The notes beneath the pieces were generated by a model that searched no databases, was not told the origin of the DNA, and saw only the letters and a list, made by a program, of their open reading frames with translations. A stretch of DNA of 6,561 nucleotides from Paracoccaceae bacterium. Lineage in GTDB: Bacteria > Pseudomonadota > Alphaproteobacteria > Rhodobacterales > Rhodobacteraceae. The position numbers were made by a program, and so were the translations under genes. Below are positions 1 to 6,561 of this stretch, piece by piece; position 1 is the stretch's first letter, and each line of letters opens with the position of its first letter. Location: the NCBI GenBank assembly GCA_007120685.1, contig SKNG01000269.1, positions 1 through 6,561 on the forward strand. Reading direction: 5' to 3'.

Positions 1-1667
1 CCGCCGACCAGTTGCGCGTATTTCCACAGCGCGCCGTTGGAATAGATCGTCTTGCGCGGGCCGGCCCAGGCGGCCTTGCGCGCGGCCATTTCGTCATCGG
101 TCAGCGCCACCGACAATTCGCCGGTCAGCGCGTTGATGGTGATCACATCGCCATCCTGCAAAAGCGCGATCGGCCCAGCATGCGCCGCCTCCGGCCCCAC
201 ATGGCCCACGCAGAAGCCCCGCGTGGCGCCGGAAAAGCGGCCATCGGTGATCAGCGCCACCTTCTTGCCGCGCCCCTGCCCGCTGATCGCGGCGGTGGTG
301 GCCAGCATCTCGCGCATGCCCGGGCCGCCGGCCGGGCCTTCGTTGCGGATGACGATCACCTCGCCATCGCGGTATTCCCGCGCCTTGACGGCGGCAAAGG
401 CGTCCTCCTCGCAGTCGAAGACGCGGGCGGGGCCGGTGAATACCTGCTCTTCCTCGCTTATCCCCGCCACCTTCACGATGGCCCCGTCCGGCGCCAGATT
501 GCCCTTCAGCCCCACCACGCCGCCGGTCGCGGTGATCGGCGTCGCGGCGGGATAGATCACCCGCCCGTCGGCCTCGCGCTGAACAAGATCCAGCTCCTCG
601 CCCATGGTGCGGCCCGTGGCGGTGATGCAGTCCTCATGGATCAGGCCCAGCTTGCGCAGCTCCTTCATTACCACCGGCACGCCGCCGACCTCATAGAGGT
701 CCTTGGCCACGAACTGACCGCCGGGCTTCAGGCTGACGAAATAGGGCGTGTCGCGGAAGATGTCGCAGACATCGAAGAGGTCGAATTCGATCCCGGCCTC
801 ATGCGCGATGGCGGGCAGGTGCAGGCCGGCATTGGTCGACCCGCCGGTGCAGGCCACGATCCGCGCGGCGTTTTCCAGGCTCTTGCGGGTGACGATGTCG
901 CGGGCGCGGATGTTCTTCTCGATCAGCGTCATCACGGCGACGCCCGAGGCCATGCCATATTCGTCCCGGCTTTCATAGGGTGCGGGCGCGCCGGCGGAAT
1001 TGGGCAGCGCCAGGCCAATCGCCTCCGACACGCAGGCCATGGTGTTGGCGGTGAACTGCCCCCCGCAGGCGCCCGCGCTGGGGCAGGCCACGCGTTCCAG
1101 GATCGCCAGTTCGGCGTCGGAGTAATTCCCGGCCTGATGCTTGCCCACGGCCTCGAACACATCCTGCACGGTCACGTCCTGCCCGTTCAGCCGCCCCGGC
1201 AGGATCGACCCGCCATAGATGAAGACCGAGGGCACGTTCAGCCGCACCATCGCCATCATCATCCCCGGCAGCGACTTGTCGCAGCCCGCCAGCCCGACAA
1301 GCGCGTCATAGCAATGCCCGCGCATGGTCAGTTCCACCGTGTCGGCGATCGCCTCGCGGCTGGCCAGCGACGAGCGCATCCCCTCATGCCCCATGGCGAT
1401 GCCATCGGTGACGGTGATCGTGGTGAATTCGCGCGGCGTGCCGCCGCCGACCTTGACCCCCTGCTTGACGGCCTGGGCCTGCCGGTTGAGCGCGATGTTG
1501 CACGGCGCCGCCTCGTTCCAGCAGGTGGCGACGCCGACCCAGGGCTGGTGGATTTCCTCCTCCGAGATCCCCATGGCGTAGAAATAGCTGCGATGCGGGG
1601 CGCGGGCCGGGCCCTCGGTCACATGGCGGCTGGGCAGTTTCGACTTGTCGAAACGCTGGCTGGTCAT
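1..1667 (-). CDS. ilvD: Dihydroxy-acid dehydratase, C-terminus cut by window edge
   Basis: IlvD is a cytoplasmic Fe-S enzyme. It dehydrates 2,3-dihydroxy-isovalerate and 2,3-dihydroxy-3-methylvalerate to the 2-keto acids that lead to valine, leucine, isoleucine and pantothenate. Reading from the ATG at 1667 gives 555 full codons with no stop before the left edge. The family form of this type is about 560-580 residues, so only a short tail should be missing. Visible motifs are AAPCN (Cys56), GLAGCDKSLPG (Cys129, with Asp130 and Lys131), SAGACGGQFTANTM (Cys201), and TDGRFSGATRG near the end, whose Ser479 matches the catalytic serine position. Three cysteines in this arrangement are the ligand pattern described for [2Fe-2S] DHADs; I infer that cluster type. 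The start is supported by AGGAG at 1673-1677, five bases upstream. The gene is divergent from the small membrane-protein gene. Sugar-acid dehydratases of the same superfamily (Edd type) are an alternative, but the N-terminus MTSQRFDKSKLPSRHVTEGP and overall match favour IlvD. Confidence 0.96.
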   Translation of the reverse strand, partial: MTSQRFDKSKLPSRHVTEGPARAPHRSYFYAMGISEEEIHQPWVGVATCWNEAAPCNIALNRQAQAVKQGVKVGGGTPREFTTITVTDGIAMGHEGMRSSLASREAIADTVELTMRGHCYDALVGLAGCDKSLPGMMMAMVRLNVPSVFIYGGSILPGRLNGQDVTVQDVFEAVGKHQAGNYSDAELAILERVACPSAGACGGQFTANTMACVSEAIGLALPNSAGAPAPYESRDEYGMASGVAVMTLIEKNIRARDIVTRKSLENAARIVACTGGSTNAGLHLPAIAHEAGIEFDLFDVCDIFRDTPYFVSLKPGGQFVAKDLYEVGGVPVVMKELRKLGLIHEDCITATGRTMGEELDLVQREADGRVIYPAATPITATGGVVGLKGNLAPDGAIVKVAGISEEEQVFTGPARVFDCEEDAFAAVKAREYRDGEVIVIRNEGPAGGPGMREMLATTAAISGQGRGKKVALITDGRFSGATRGFCVGHVGPEAAHAGPIALLQDGDVITINALTGELSVALTDDEMAARKAAWAGPRKTIYSNGALWKYAQLVG

Positions 1668-1701
1668 CGCGGCTCCTCCCCGGAAATCTGGCTCAGGCAA
1701 G

Positions 1702-1730
1702 GGGATAAAGCGGGAGGGGGGCCGGGGCAA
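1702..1730 (-). promoter_or_regulatory. Possible ilvD promoter
   Basis: On the minus strand TTGCCC (1725-1730) is followed after a 17-base spacer by TATCCC (1702-1707), about 35 bases upstream of the ilvD start codon. This fits the loose sigma-70 promoters of Rhodobacterales, where the TTG of the -35 box is the best conserved part. The match is weak, and no leader peptide or attenuator is visible between it and the start. Confidence 0.3.
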
Positions 1731-1784
1731 GGGCCGGATGGCGCGGCTTGCAATGCGTCCCCGCCCGCGCTACCCGCCTGGCCC

Positions 1785-2024
1785 ATGACCCGCGCCCTTG
1801 CTCTGCTTGACCGTTTGCCGCTGTCCATCGCGCTGATCCTTGGCCTGGGGCTGGGCCTGTCACCTTTCCTGCCGGAACCGCATCTTTGGGAAAAACTGAA
1901 GATGCTGGCTGCGGGCACGCTGACCCGGCCGCTGAACATCTTCGATCTGTTCTTCCACGCCATCCCCTTCGCACTGATGCTGGCCAAGCTGGCGCGCATG
2001 GCCTGGCGGTCCCGGGCGCAATAA
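1785..2024 (+). CDS. Small two-helix membrane protein, unknown function
   Basis: This reads as a 79-residue protein starting at the ATG at 1785 and ending with TAA. It has a hydrophobic segment at about residues 11-28 (LPLSIALILGLGLGLSPF), a conserved-looking linker with EPHLWEKLKML (31-41) and RPLNIFDLFFH (48-58), a second hydrophobic stretch at about 59-70, and a basic tail (RMAWRSRAQ). This suggests an inner-membrane hairpin with both ends in the cytoplasm. From memory, very similar short proteins occur in Rhodobacterales and are sometimes auto-labelled 'RND transporter'. At this length it cannot be an RND pump, so I assign no function. The same frame stays open far upstream, but that part is antisense to ilvD and is not coding. 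No good Shine-Dalgarno precedes the ATG (GCCTGGCCC), so the start is the weakest point. It lies divergent to ilvD and about 200 bases upstream of argD. Confidence 0.7.
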   Translation: MTRALALLDRLPLSIALILGLGLGLSPFLPEPHLWEKLKMLAAGTLTRPLNIFDLFFHAIPFALMLAKLARMAWRSRAQ

Positions 2025-2155
2025 CCGCTCGACAAGGCCGCGTGACCGGCGTATGCCCGCGCCATGATCGACCGCACCACCCTGCTGCGACGCCAAAGCA
2101 ACCGCGCCTGACGGCCGATCCCGCCTGCTTTGCCGGCACCCCCCGCTTCCCCCCT

Positions 2156-2180
2156 GATTGACTTGCCCGATTGACTTGCC
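2156..2180 (+). repeat. Tandem 13-bp repeat containing TTGACT, upstream of argD
   Basis: GATTGACTTGCC occurs at 2156-2167 and again at 2169-2180, separated by one C, giving an exact 13-base period. Each copy carries TTGACT, which resembles a sigma-70 -35 box. No good -10 box follows either copy at 16-18 bases, so a promoter is only possible. The repeat ends 45 bases before the argD start codon, a suitable place for an argD promoter or a regulator site. The rest of 2025-2225 holds no convincing gene: only a 15-codon open frame (2064-2111) without a ribosome binding site. Confidence 0.5.
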
Positions 2181-2212
2181 ATGGCGCCTTTGGCACCACT
2201 CGGGCTTTCCGC

Positions 2213-2217
2213 AAGGA
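2213..2217 (+). promoter_or_regulatory. Ribosome binding site that fixes the argD start
   Basis: AAGGA lies eight bases before the ATG at 2226. Two other in-frame ATGs are upstream, at 2181 and 2217. The one at 2217 overlaps this site and neither has a comparable ribosome binding sequence. The protein from 2226 begins MIASVLPTYNRAPL, the usual N-terminus for this enzyme in related bacteria. Confidence 0.65.
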
Positions 2218-2225
2218 TGCTTGCC

Positions 2226-3398
2226 ATGATCGCTTCTGTCCTGCCCACCTACAACCGCGCGCCGCTCAGCTTTACCCTGGGCGAAGGCTCCTGGCTGACC
2301 ACCGATGACGGCCGCCGCTTCCTGGACCTGGGTGCGGGCATCGCGGTCAACGCGCTGGGCCATGCCCATCCGGCGCTGGTGGCGGCACTGACCGAGCAGG
2401 CGCAGCGGGTCTGGCATGTGTCCAACCTCTACCGCATCCCGCAGCAGCAGGCGCTGGCCGATGCACTGGTCGCCAACACTTTTGCCGACAGCGTCTTCTT
2501 CACCAATTCCGGGACCGAGGCCGCGGAACTCGCCATCAAGATGGTGCGCAAATACTGGCATGACCGGGGCGAGGACCGGCCCACCATCCTGAGTTTCGAG
2601 GGCGCCTTCCATGGCCGCTCCACCGGTGCCATCGCGGCGGCCGGGTCGGAAAAGCTGACCCATGGTTTCGGCCCGCTGATGCCGGGGTTCAAGGTGTTGC
2701 CCTGGGGCGACCATGACGCGCTGGACGCGGCGCTGGATGAAAGCGTCGCGGCGGTGATGATCGAACCCGTGCAGGGCGAGGGCGGCATCCGCCCGCTGCC
2801 GGACCCATGCCTGAAGGGGCTGCGCGCGGCGTGTGACCGCACCGGCGCGCTGCTGGTGCTCGATGAGGTGCAATGCGGCATGGGCCGCACGGGGCGGCTT
2901 TTCGCGCATGAATGGTCGGGCGTCGCGCCCGATATCATGATGGTGGCCAAGGGTATCGGCGGCGGCTTCCCGCTGGGCGCCGTGCTGACCACCGAAGCCG
3001 CGGGCGCGCCGATGTCGGCTGGCACGCATGGCTCCACCTATGGTGGCAACCCGCTGGCCTGTTCGGTGGGGCTGAAGGTGATGGAGATCATCGCCGACCC
3101 CGCCTTCCTGGCCGAGGTCACCCGCAAGGCCGGCCTCCTGCGCCAGAAGCTGGAAGGGCTGGTCGCCGAGCACCCCGACACCTACACCGAGGTACGCGGG
3201 CTGGGCCTGATGCTGGGCCTGCAATGCCGCCTCCCCAACACCGATGTCACGGCGGCCGCCCGCGACGCCGGCCTGCTGGTCGTGCCCGCCGCCGACAACG
3301 TGATCCGCCTCCTGCCAGCGCTCAATATCCCCGACGAGGATCTTGCCGAGGCCGTCATACGCCTCGGCCAGGCCGCCTCGGCCATGACGCAAGCGTGA
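2226..3398 (+). CDS. argD: Acetylornithine aminotransferase
   Basis: This class-III (fold type I) PLP-dependent aminotransferase of 390 residues has the usual length for ArgD. It transfers the amino group between N-acetylornithine and 2-oxoglutarate in arginine synthesis, and in many bacteria it also acts on N-succinyl-diaminopimelate in lysine synthesis. Visible motifs are LDLGAGIAVNALGHAHP (34-50), the cofactor phosphate loop NSGTEA (94-99), FEGAFHGRS (124-132), EPVQGEGG (180-187), LDEVQCGMGRTG (212-223, with the Asp213 expected to contact the PLP ring nitrogen), the Schiff-base lysine in MMVAKGIGGGFPLGA (Lys242), and HGSTYGGNPLAC (268-279). The start at 2226 is chosen because it follows AAGGA and restores the family N-terminus. 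The neighbour argF encodes ornithine carbamoyltransferase, which supports ArgD over the related GABA or ornithine aminotransferases. The two genes are 80 bases apart in the same direction and are probably co-transcribed. Confidence 0.95.
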   Translation: MIASVLPTYNRAPLSFTLGEGSWLTTDDGRRFLDLGAGIAVNALGHAHPALVAALTEQAQRVWHVSNLYRIPQQQALADALVANTFADSVFFTNSGTEAAELAIKMVRKYWHDRGEDRPTILSFEGAFHGRSTGAIAAAGSEKLTHGFGPLMPGFKVLPWGDHDALDAALDESVAAVMIEPVQGEGGIRPLPDPCLKGLRAACDRTGALLVLDEVQCGMGRTGRLFAHEWSGVAPDIMMVAKGIGGGFPLGAVLTTEAAGAPMSAGTHGSTYGGNPLACSVGLKVMEIIADPAFLAEVTRKAGLLRQKLEGLVAEHPDTYTEVRGLGLMLGLQCRLPNTDVTAAARDAGLLVVPAADNVIRLLPALNIPDEDLAEAVIRLGQAASAMTQA

Positions 3399-3411
3399 CC
3401 CTTTCTCTTTG

Positions 3412-3458
3412 CTCTTCAAATATCCCGGGGGTCCGGGGGCAGCGCCCCCGAAACCCGG
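3412..3458 (+). repeat. GC-rich hairpin element between argD and argF
   Basis: The 80-base gap contains CTTCAAATATCCCGGGGG (3414-3431) followed by a hairpin. CGGGGGC (3434-3440) pairs perfectly with GCCCCCG (3444-3450) around an AGC loop. An outer CCGGG (3425-3429) can pair with CCCGG (3454-3458). No U-run follows, so it is not a classical terminator, and read-through into argF is expected. From memory, the combination of an AATATCCCGGGGG motif with a GGGGGC-loop-GCCCCC hairpin recurs between genes in Rhodobacterales genomes. I therefore call it a probable dispersed intergenic repeat that may protect or process the mRNA. Confidence 0.55.
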
Positions 3459-3478
3459 CCCATCCCAGGGGCTGACCC

Positions 3479-4398
<920 letters not shown>

Positions 4399-4405
<7 letters not shown>

Positions 4406-4488
4406 TTGGGTTTCGGGTCAGGCGTCTCGGCTTCTGCCGGGCAATGCGCCTTCGATGGCGCCCGTGAAAGGGCTTTCGAAAGCCCTTT
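4399..4488. repeat. Structured intergenic repeat, copy A
   Basis: This is the first of two diverged tandem copies between the convergent genes argF and thiQ. Over the first 51 aligned bases (4400-4450 against 4521-4571) I count 42 identities. In order it holds CGTCTGAT, which includes the argF stop; the shared GCGTCTCGGCTTC (4422-4434); a small hairpin with GCGCC (4446-4450) pairing with GGCGC (4457-4461); and the terminal palindrome. The two copies are separated by about 31 bases with no obvious similarity to the region after copy B. Confidence 0.8.
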
Positions 4489-4489
4489 C
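4466..4489. terminator. Perfect 24-base palindrome, likely two-way terminator
   Basis: The sequence is its own reverse complement over 24 bases. As RNA it gives a stem of about 10 base pairs capped by UCGA, including GGGC pairing with GCCC. It has A and U runs on both flanks of the stem, so it can terminate transcripts from either side, though only three U follow the GC-rich stem. It lies 60 bases after the argF stop, between convergent genes. A binding site for a dimeric DNA-binding protein is an alternative reading. Confidence 0.6.
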
Positions 4490-4519
4490 CCTCCGCTCCC
4501 GAGCCATCCAGCTGAAATT

Positions 4520-4608
4520 CGTCTGATCGGGTTGCCGGTCAAGCGTCTCGGCTTCGACCGGGGAACACGCCTTCGAAGGTGCGTGAAACGGGCTTTCGAA
4601 AGCCCGTT
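4520..4608. repeat. Structured intergenic repeat, copy B
   Basis: This is the second copy, offset 119-121 bases from copy A. It starts with the same CGTCTGAT and shares GCGTCTCGGCTTC (4543-4555). It forms its own stem, CCGGTC (4535-4540) with GACCGG (4556-4561), and has a 10-base palindrome CCTTCGAAGG (4570-4579). It ends in a 22-base palindrome. Substitutions relative to copy A fall largely where pairing is kept or rearranged, so this is more likely an RNA or DNA fold than coding sequence. Confidence 0.8.
4587..4608. terminator. Perfect 22-base palindrome, likely two-way terminator
   Basis: This is an exact 22-base inverted repeat around the centre TTCGAA. It differs from the copy A palindrome at one mirrored pair: an A-T pair (4469 and 4486) is replaced by C-G (4589 and 4606). 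Pairing is therefore kept although the bases changed. On the minus strand it lies about 57 bases beyond the thiQ stop and is followed by TTT, so it is the first strong stem that thiPQ transcripts meet. Confidence 0.6.
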
Positions 4609-4646
4609 CTGCAGCGGCGACCGGCGCCCAGCCCGGCCGTCCATTC

Positions 4647-4668
4647 CTGACGCAATTGCACCCGTCAG
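4647..4668 (-). terminator. Weak hairpin overlapping the thiQ stop codon
   Basis: CTGACG (4647-4652) can pair with CGTCAG (4663-4668) around a 10-base loop, and the thiQ stop codon lies inside the stem. There is no U-run. It may only be chance or a minor 3' end stabiliser. Confidence 0.2.
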
Positions 4669-5360
4669 CGCCTGCCCAGATAGGCCGCCAGGGCCGGCGG
4701 CGGGTCATTCAGCAGCGCAGCGGTATCGGCGGGCGGGCTGGCGCGGCCCTCGGCGACGATCACGGTCTGTGGGCACAGGCGGCGGGCATCGGCCGGGTCA
4801 TGGGTGATCATCAGCACCAAAGCGCCCTGCTCGGCGGCGATGGTTTCGACAAGGTCCAGCATCGCATCCTTCAGCGCCGGGCCCAGTGCCGCGAAGGGCT
4901 CGTCCAGAATCAGGATCGGCCGCGCGCGCAGCAGGATCCGGGCCAGCCCCGCGCGGCCGATCTGGCCGCCGGACAGTTGCGCCGGGCGGCGGTCTTCCAG
5001 CCCGGCCAGCCCGGTGCGGACAAGGGCATCACGGACCGCGGCGCGCTGGTCTGCGCTCAGCCGCAGGTTCGGGTCGATGCCGAGTGCGACATTGTCGAAA
5101 ACGCTCAGATGCGGCAGCAGGTTGTGGTCCTGAAACAGGATGCTCAGCGGGCGCTTCGCCGGCGGCAACGCATCGATCCGCGCACCCTGCCAGCGGATCG
5201 CGCCCTGATGCAGCACGAAACCCGCAACCGCCCCTGCCAGCGTCGATTTCCCCCCGCCCGAAGGCCCCATCACCGCCACCCGCGCCCCTGCAGCGATGCT
5301 CAGGTCAGCCTGCAGCCGGAAATCGCCCAGCCGGATGGCGACGCTGTCAAGTTCCAGCAT
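4665..5360 (-). CDS. thiQ: Thiamine ABC importer, ATP-binding subunit
   Basis: The 231-residue product matches the length of ThiQ (E. coli 232) and its overall sequence pattern. It is the cytoplasmic ATPase that powers thiamine/TPP uptake through ThiP with the periplasmic binding protein ThiB. Motifs in order are Walker A GPSGGGKST (32-40), Q-loop LFQDHNLLPHL (75-85, Gln77), signature LSGGQ (129-133), Walker B ILILDEP (149-155, Asp153 and Glu154), and H-loop THD (186-188, His187). Two departures from the usual form are visible. The D-loop reads AALGPALK with Gly160 where SALD or AALD is normal, and the segment after the signature is IGRAGLAR rather than RQRVALAR. The ATG at 5360 follows a purine-rich AAGGGGG (5365-5371) inside the end of thiP, and the genes overlap by 14 bases, implying translational coupling. 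ATPases for Fe3+ or polyamine import are relatives, but these are normally longer with an extra C-terminal domain. Confidence 0.9.
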   Translation of the reverse strand: MLELDSVAIRLGDFRLQADLSIAAGARVAVMGPSGGGKSTLAGAVAGFVLHQGAIRWQGARIDALPPAKRPLSILFQDHNLLPHLSVFDNVALGIDPNLRLSADQRAAVRDALVRTGLAGLEDRRPAQLSGGQIGRAGLARILLRARPILILDEPFAALGPALKDAMLDLVETIAAEQGALVLMITHDPADARRLCPQTVIVAEGRASPPADTAALLNDPPPALAAYLGRR

Positions 5361-6561
5361 GCATCCCCCTTCGCCCGCCGATCAGCCGTTCCACCAGCAC
5401 GAAGGAGGCCAACGCCATGATCAGCAGCAACAGCGCCGCCCCCGCGGCATCGGCCGTCCGATAGGCCCCCATCAGCCGGTGCAGCTGCATCGGCAGCGTC
5501 TCGCCGCCGGTCTGCGCAAACAGCACGATCACCCCCAGATCGCCCATCGACAACGCCGCCCCCAGCCCCAGCCCGAAGCCCAGCGCCGGCCGCGCCCTTG
5601 GCCAGATCACCAGCCGCAGATGCGTGCCGAACCCCAGCCCCAGCGCGGCTGAAAGCCGGGCGTGATCGGCCTGCGCGCGGTGCAGCGCCGGCAGCAGCGC
5701 GCGCAGGGCGAAGGGCAGCGCCATGGCGGCGTTGACCAGCGCCGTGACCGGCAGAGCCAGCCGCGCGGGATCGATCAGCGGGAAGGCGATGATGAACAGC
5801 CCGGTGCCGATGACCATGGGCGAGGCGGTGAGCGCGCTCATCCCCAGGGCCTCGTAGGCGCGGCCCGCGCGCCGGGCGTAGAGCGCGGCAAGGCCCAACG
5901 CGCCGGCCATCAGCGCCAGCAGCGCCACCGAAAGGGCGGCCACGCGCAACGATTGCAGCGCCGCCTGCCAGACCGGCGGCGGCAGGGACCAAAGGTTCGG
6001 CGCGCCGCGCCAGACAACCATGGAAAGCGGCAGGATCAGGAAGGCGGCGGCCAGCGCGATGGCGGTGGCGTCGGTCAGGCGGGCCAGGCCGGACGGCGGG
6101 GCCGGCGCGGGGCGATCCAGCCCGGTGATCGCACCCACCGGCAGGGTCAGGCGGGCCAGCGCCAGCAGCGCGGCAATGCCCAGCGCAGCCTGCACCAGCG
6201 CCAGAAGGGCGGCGCGGCCGAGGTCGAAATCGAAGCGGAAGGCCTGGAAGATGGCCAGTTCCAGCGTGGTGGCGCGCGGGCCGCCGCCCAGGGTCAGGGC
6301 CACGGCAAAAGAGGTCAGGCAGATCAGGAACACCACCGCCAGCGCGCCGGGCACCACCTGCCGCAGCATCGGCCATTCGACATGGCGCCACATCGCCCGG
6401 CCGTCAAAGCCCAGCGATGCCGCCAGCCGCAGATGCTCGCCCGGCACGCGCGCCCAGCCCTGCAGGATCAGCCGCGTGGCCAGCGGCAGGTTGAAGAAGA
6501 CATGCGCCAGCAGCACGCCCTGCAGGCCGTAGACGGTAAAGCCCGGCTGGCCCAGCGCGGC
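5347..6561 (-). CDS. thiP: Thiamine ABC importer, permease subunit, N-terminus cut by window edge
   Basis: ThiP is the inner-membrane channel of the thiamine/TPP importer. The frame is open from the right edge to the TGA at 5347-5349 and gives 404 residues. ThiP is about 510-540 residues, so roughly the first 110-130 are outside the window. The visible part begins within the first permease domain: YGLQGVLLAHVFFNLPLATR (11-30) closely matches the E. coli protein. Two cytoplasmic EAA-type loops that dock the ATPase are seen, at about residues 39-65 (RLAASLG) and 299-325 (RLSAALGLG), each followed by hydrophobic helices, as expected for a fused two-domain permease. SMGDLGVIVLF (338-348) is another ThiP-like stretch. 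The usable GTG at 6516 is internal, not the true start. The end overlaps thiQ by 14 bases. thiB, and possibly a TPP riboswitch, would be expected upstream beyond the edge. An Fe3+ (FbpB-type) permease is the main alternative. Confidence 0.9.
   Translation of the reverse strand, partial: AALGQPGFTVYGLQGVLLAHVFFNLPLATRLILQGWARVPGEHLRLAASLGFDGRAMWRHVEWPMLRQVVPGALAVVFLICLTSFAVALTLGGGPRATTLELAIFQAFRFDFDLGRAALLALVQAALGIAALLALARLTLPVGAITGLDRPAPAPPSGLARLTDATAIALAAAFLILPLSMVVWRGAPNLWSLPPPVWQAALQSLRVAALSVALLALMAGALGLAALYARRAGRAYEALGMSALTASPMVIGTGLFIIAFPLIDPARLALPVTALVNAAMALPFALRALLPALHRAQADHARLSAALGLGFGTHLRLVIWPRARPALGFGLGLGAALSMGDLGVIVLFAQTGGETLPMQLHRLMGAYRTADAAGAALLLLIMALASFVLVERLIGGRRGMHAGT

Noticed and set aside
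12..1784. Very long plus-strand open frame antisense to ilvD, running in frame into the small membrane-protein gene
   Set aside because: It is aligned codon-to-codon against ilvD, so its stops would need the sense codons TTA, TCA or CTA, which are rare in high-GC genes. The translation is low-complexity (rich in His, Arg, Ala, Gly), whereas ilvD has all its catalytic motifs.
2064..2111. 15-codon open frame (MIDRTTLLRRQSNRA) that could be a leader peptide
   Set aside because: It has no ribosome binding site, contains three Arg codons but no run of them, and no attenuator-like stem pair follows it.
1860..3419. 519-codon minus-strand open frame across argD
   Set aside because: This is the antisense shadow of argD, with a Gln/His/Arg/Gly-rich translation and no recognisable domain.
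4406..4807. Open frames on both strands (also 4418-4708 minus) with repeated RAFESPF
   Set aside because: They are created by the palindromic repeats and run into thiQ antisense; the shared peptide follows from the palindrome being identical on both strands.
4656..5420. 254-codon plus-strand open frame opposite thiQ
   Set aside because: Antisense shadow of a gene with a complete set of ABC ATPase motifs.

Overview
The window is high-GC, densely coded DNA. Sequence style and gene content point to an alphaproteobacterium of the Rhodobacterales, plausibly Paracoccus or a close relative. The reasons are the ArgD and ArgF proteins (starts IASVLPTYNRAPL and NHFLDIH), the adjacent argD-argF pair, and GC-rich intergenic hairpin elements. 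The genus is inferred from remembered protein similarity, not from a search.

Layout from left to right: (1) ilvD, dihydroxy-acid dehydratase, on the minus strand, with its C-terminus cut by the left edge (1-1667). (2) A short divergent spacer, then a small plus-strand gene for a 79-residue two-helix membrane protein of unknown function (1785-2024). (3) About 200 bases without a convincing gene, containing a 13-bp-period tandem repeat that carries TTGACT twice. (4) argD (2226-3398) and argF (3479-4405) on the plus strand, separated by 80 bases that hold a GC-rich hairpin element. (5) A 259-base convergent intergenic region (4406-4664) with two diverged tandem copies of a roughly 90-base structured repeat, each ending in a perfect 22-24 base palindrome. 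(6) thiQ (4665-5360) and thiP (5347-6561, N-terminus cut by the right edge) on the minus strand. These encode the ATPase and permease of a thiamine/TPP importer and overlap by 14 bases; thiB would be expected just beyond the right edge.

The genes are housekeeping and biosynthetic. IlvD serves valine, leucine, isoleucine and pantothenate synthesis. ArgD and ArgF perform two steps of ornithine/arginine synthesis (acetylornithine transamination and ornithine carbamoylation). ThiP and ThiQ salvage thiamine. I see no phage, IS, CRISPR or defence genes. The most interesting non-coding signal is the duplicated hairpin repeat between argF and thiQ. Its two palindromes differ by a compensated base pair (A-T to C-G), which argues for selection on the fold, probably as a two-way transcription terminator or as a member of a dispersed repeat family. 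Most other long open frames are antisense shadows of the real genes.
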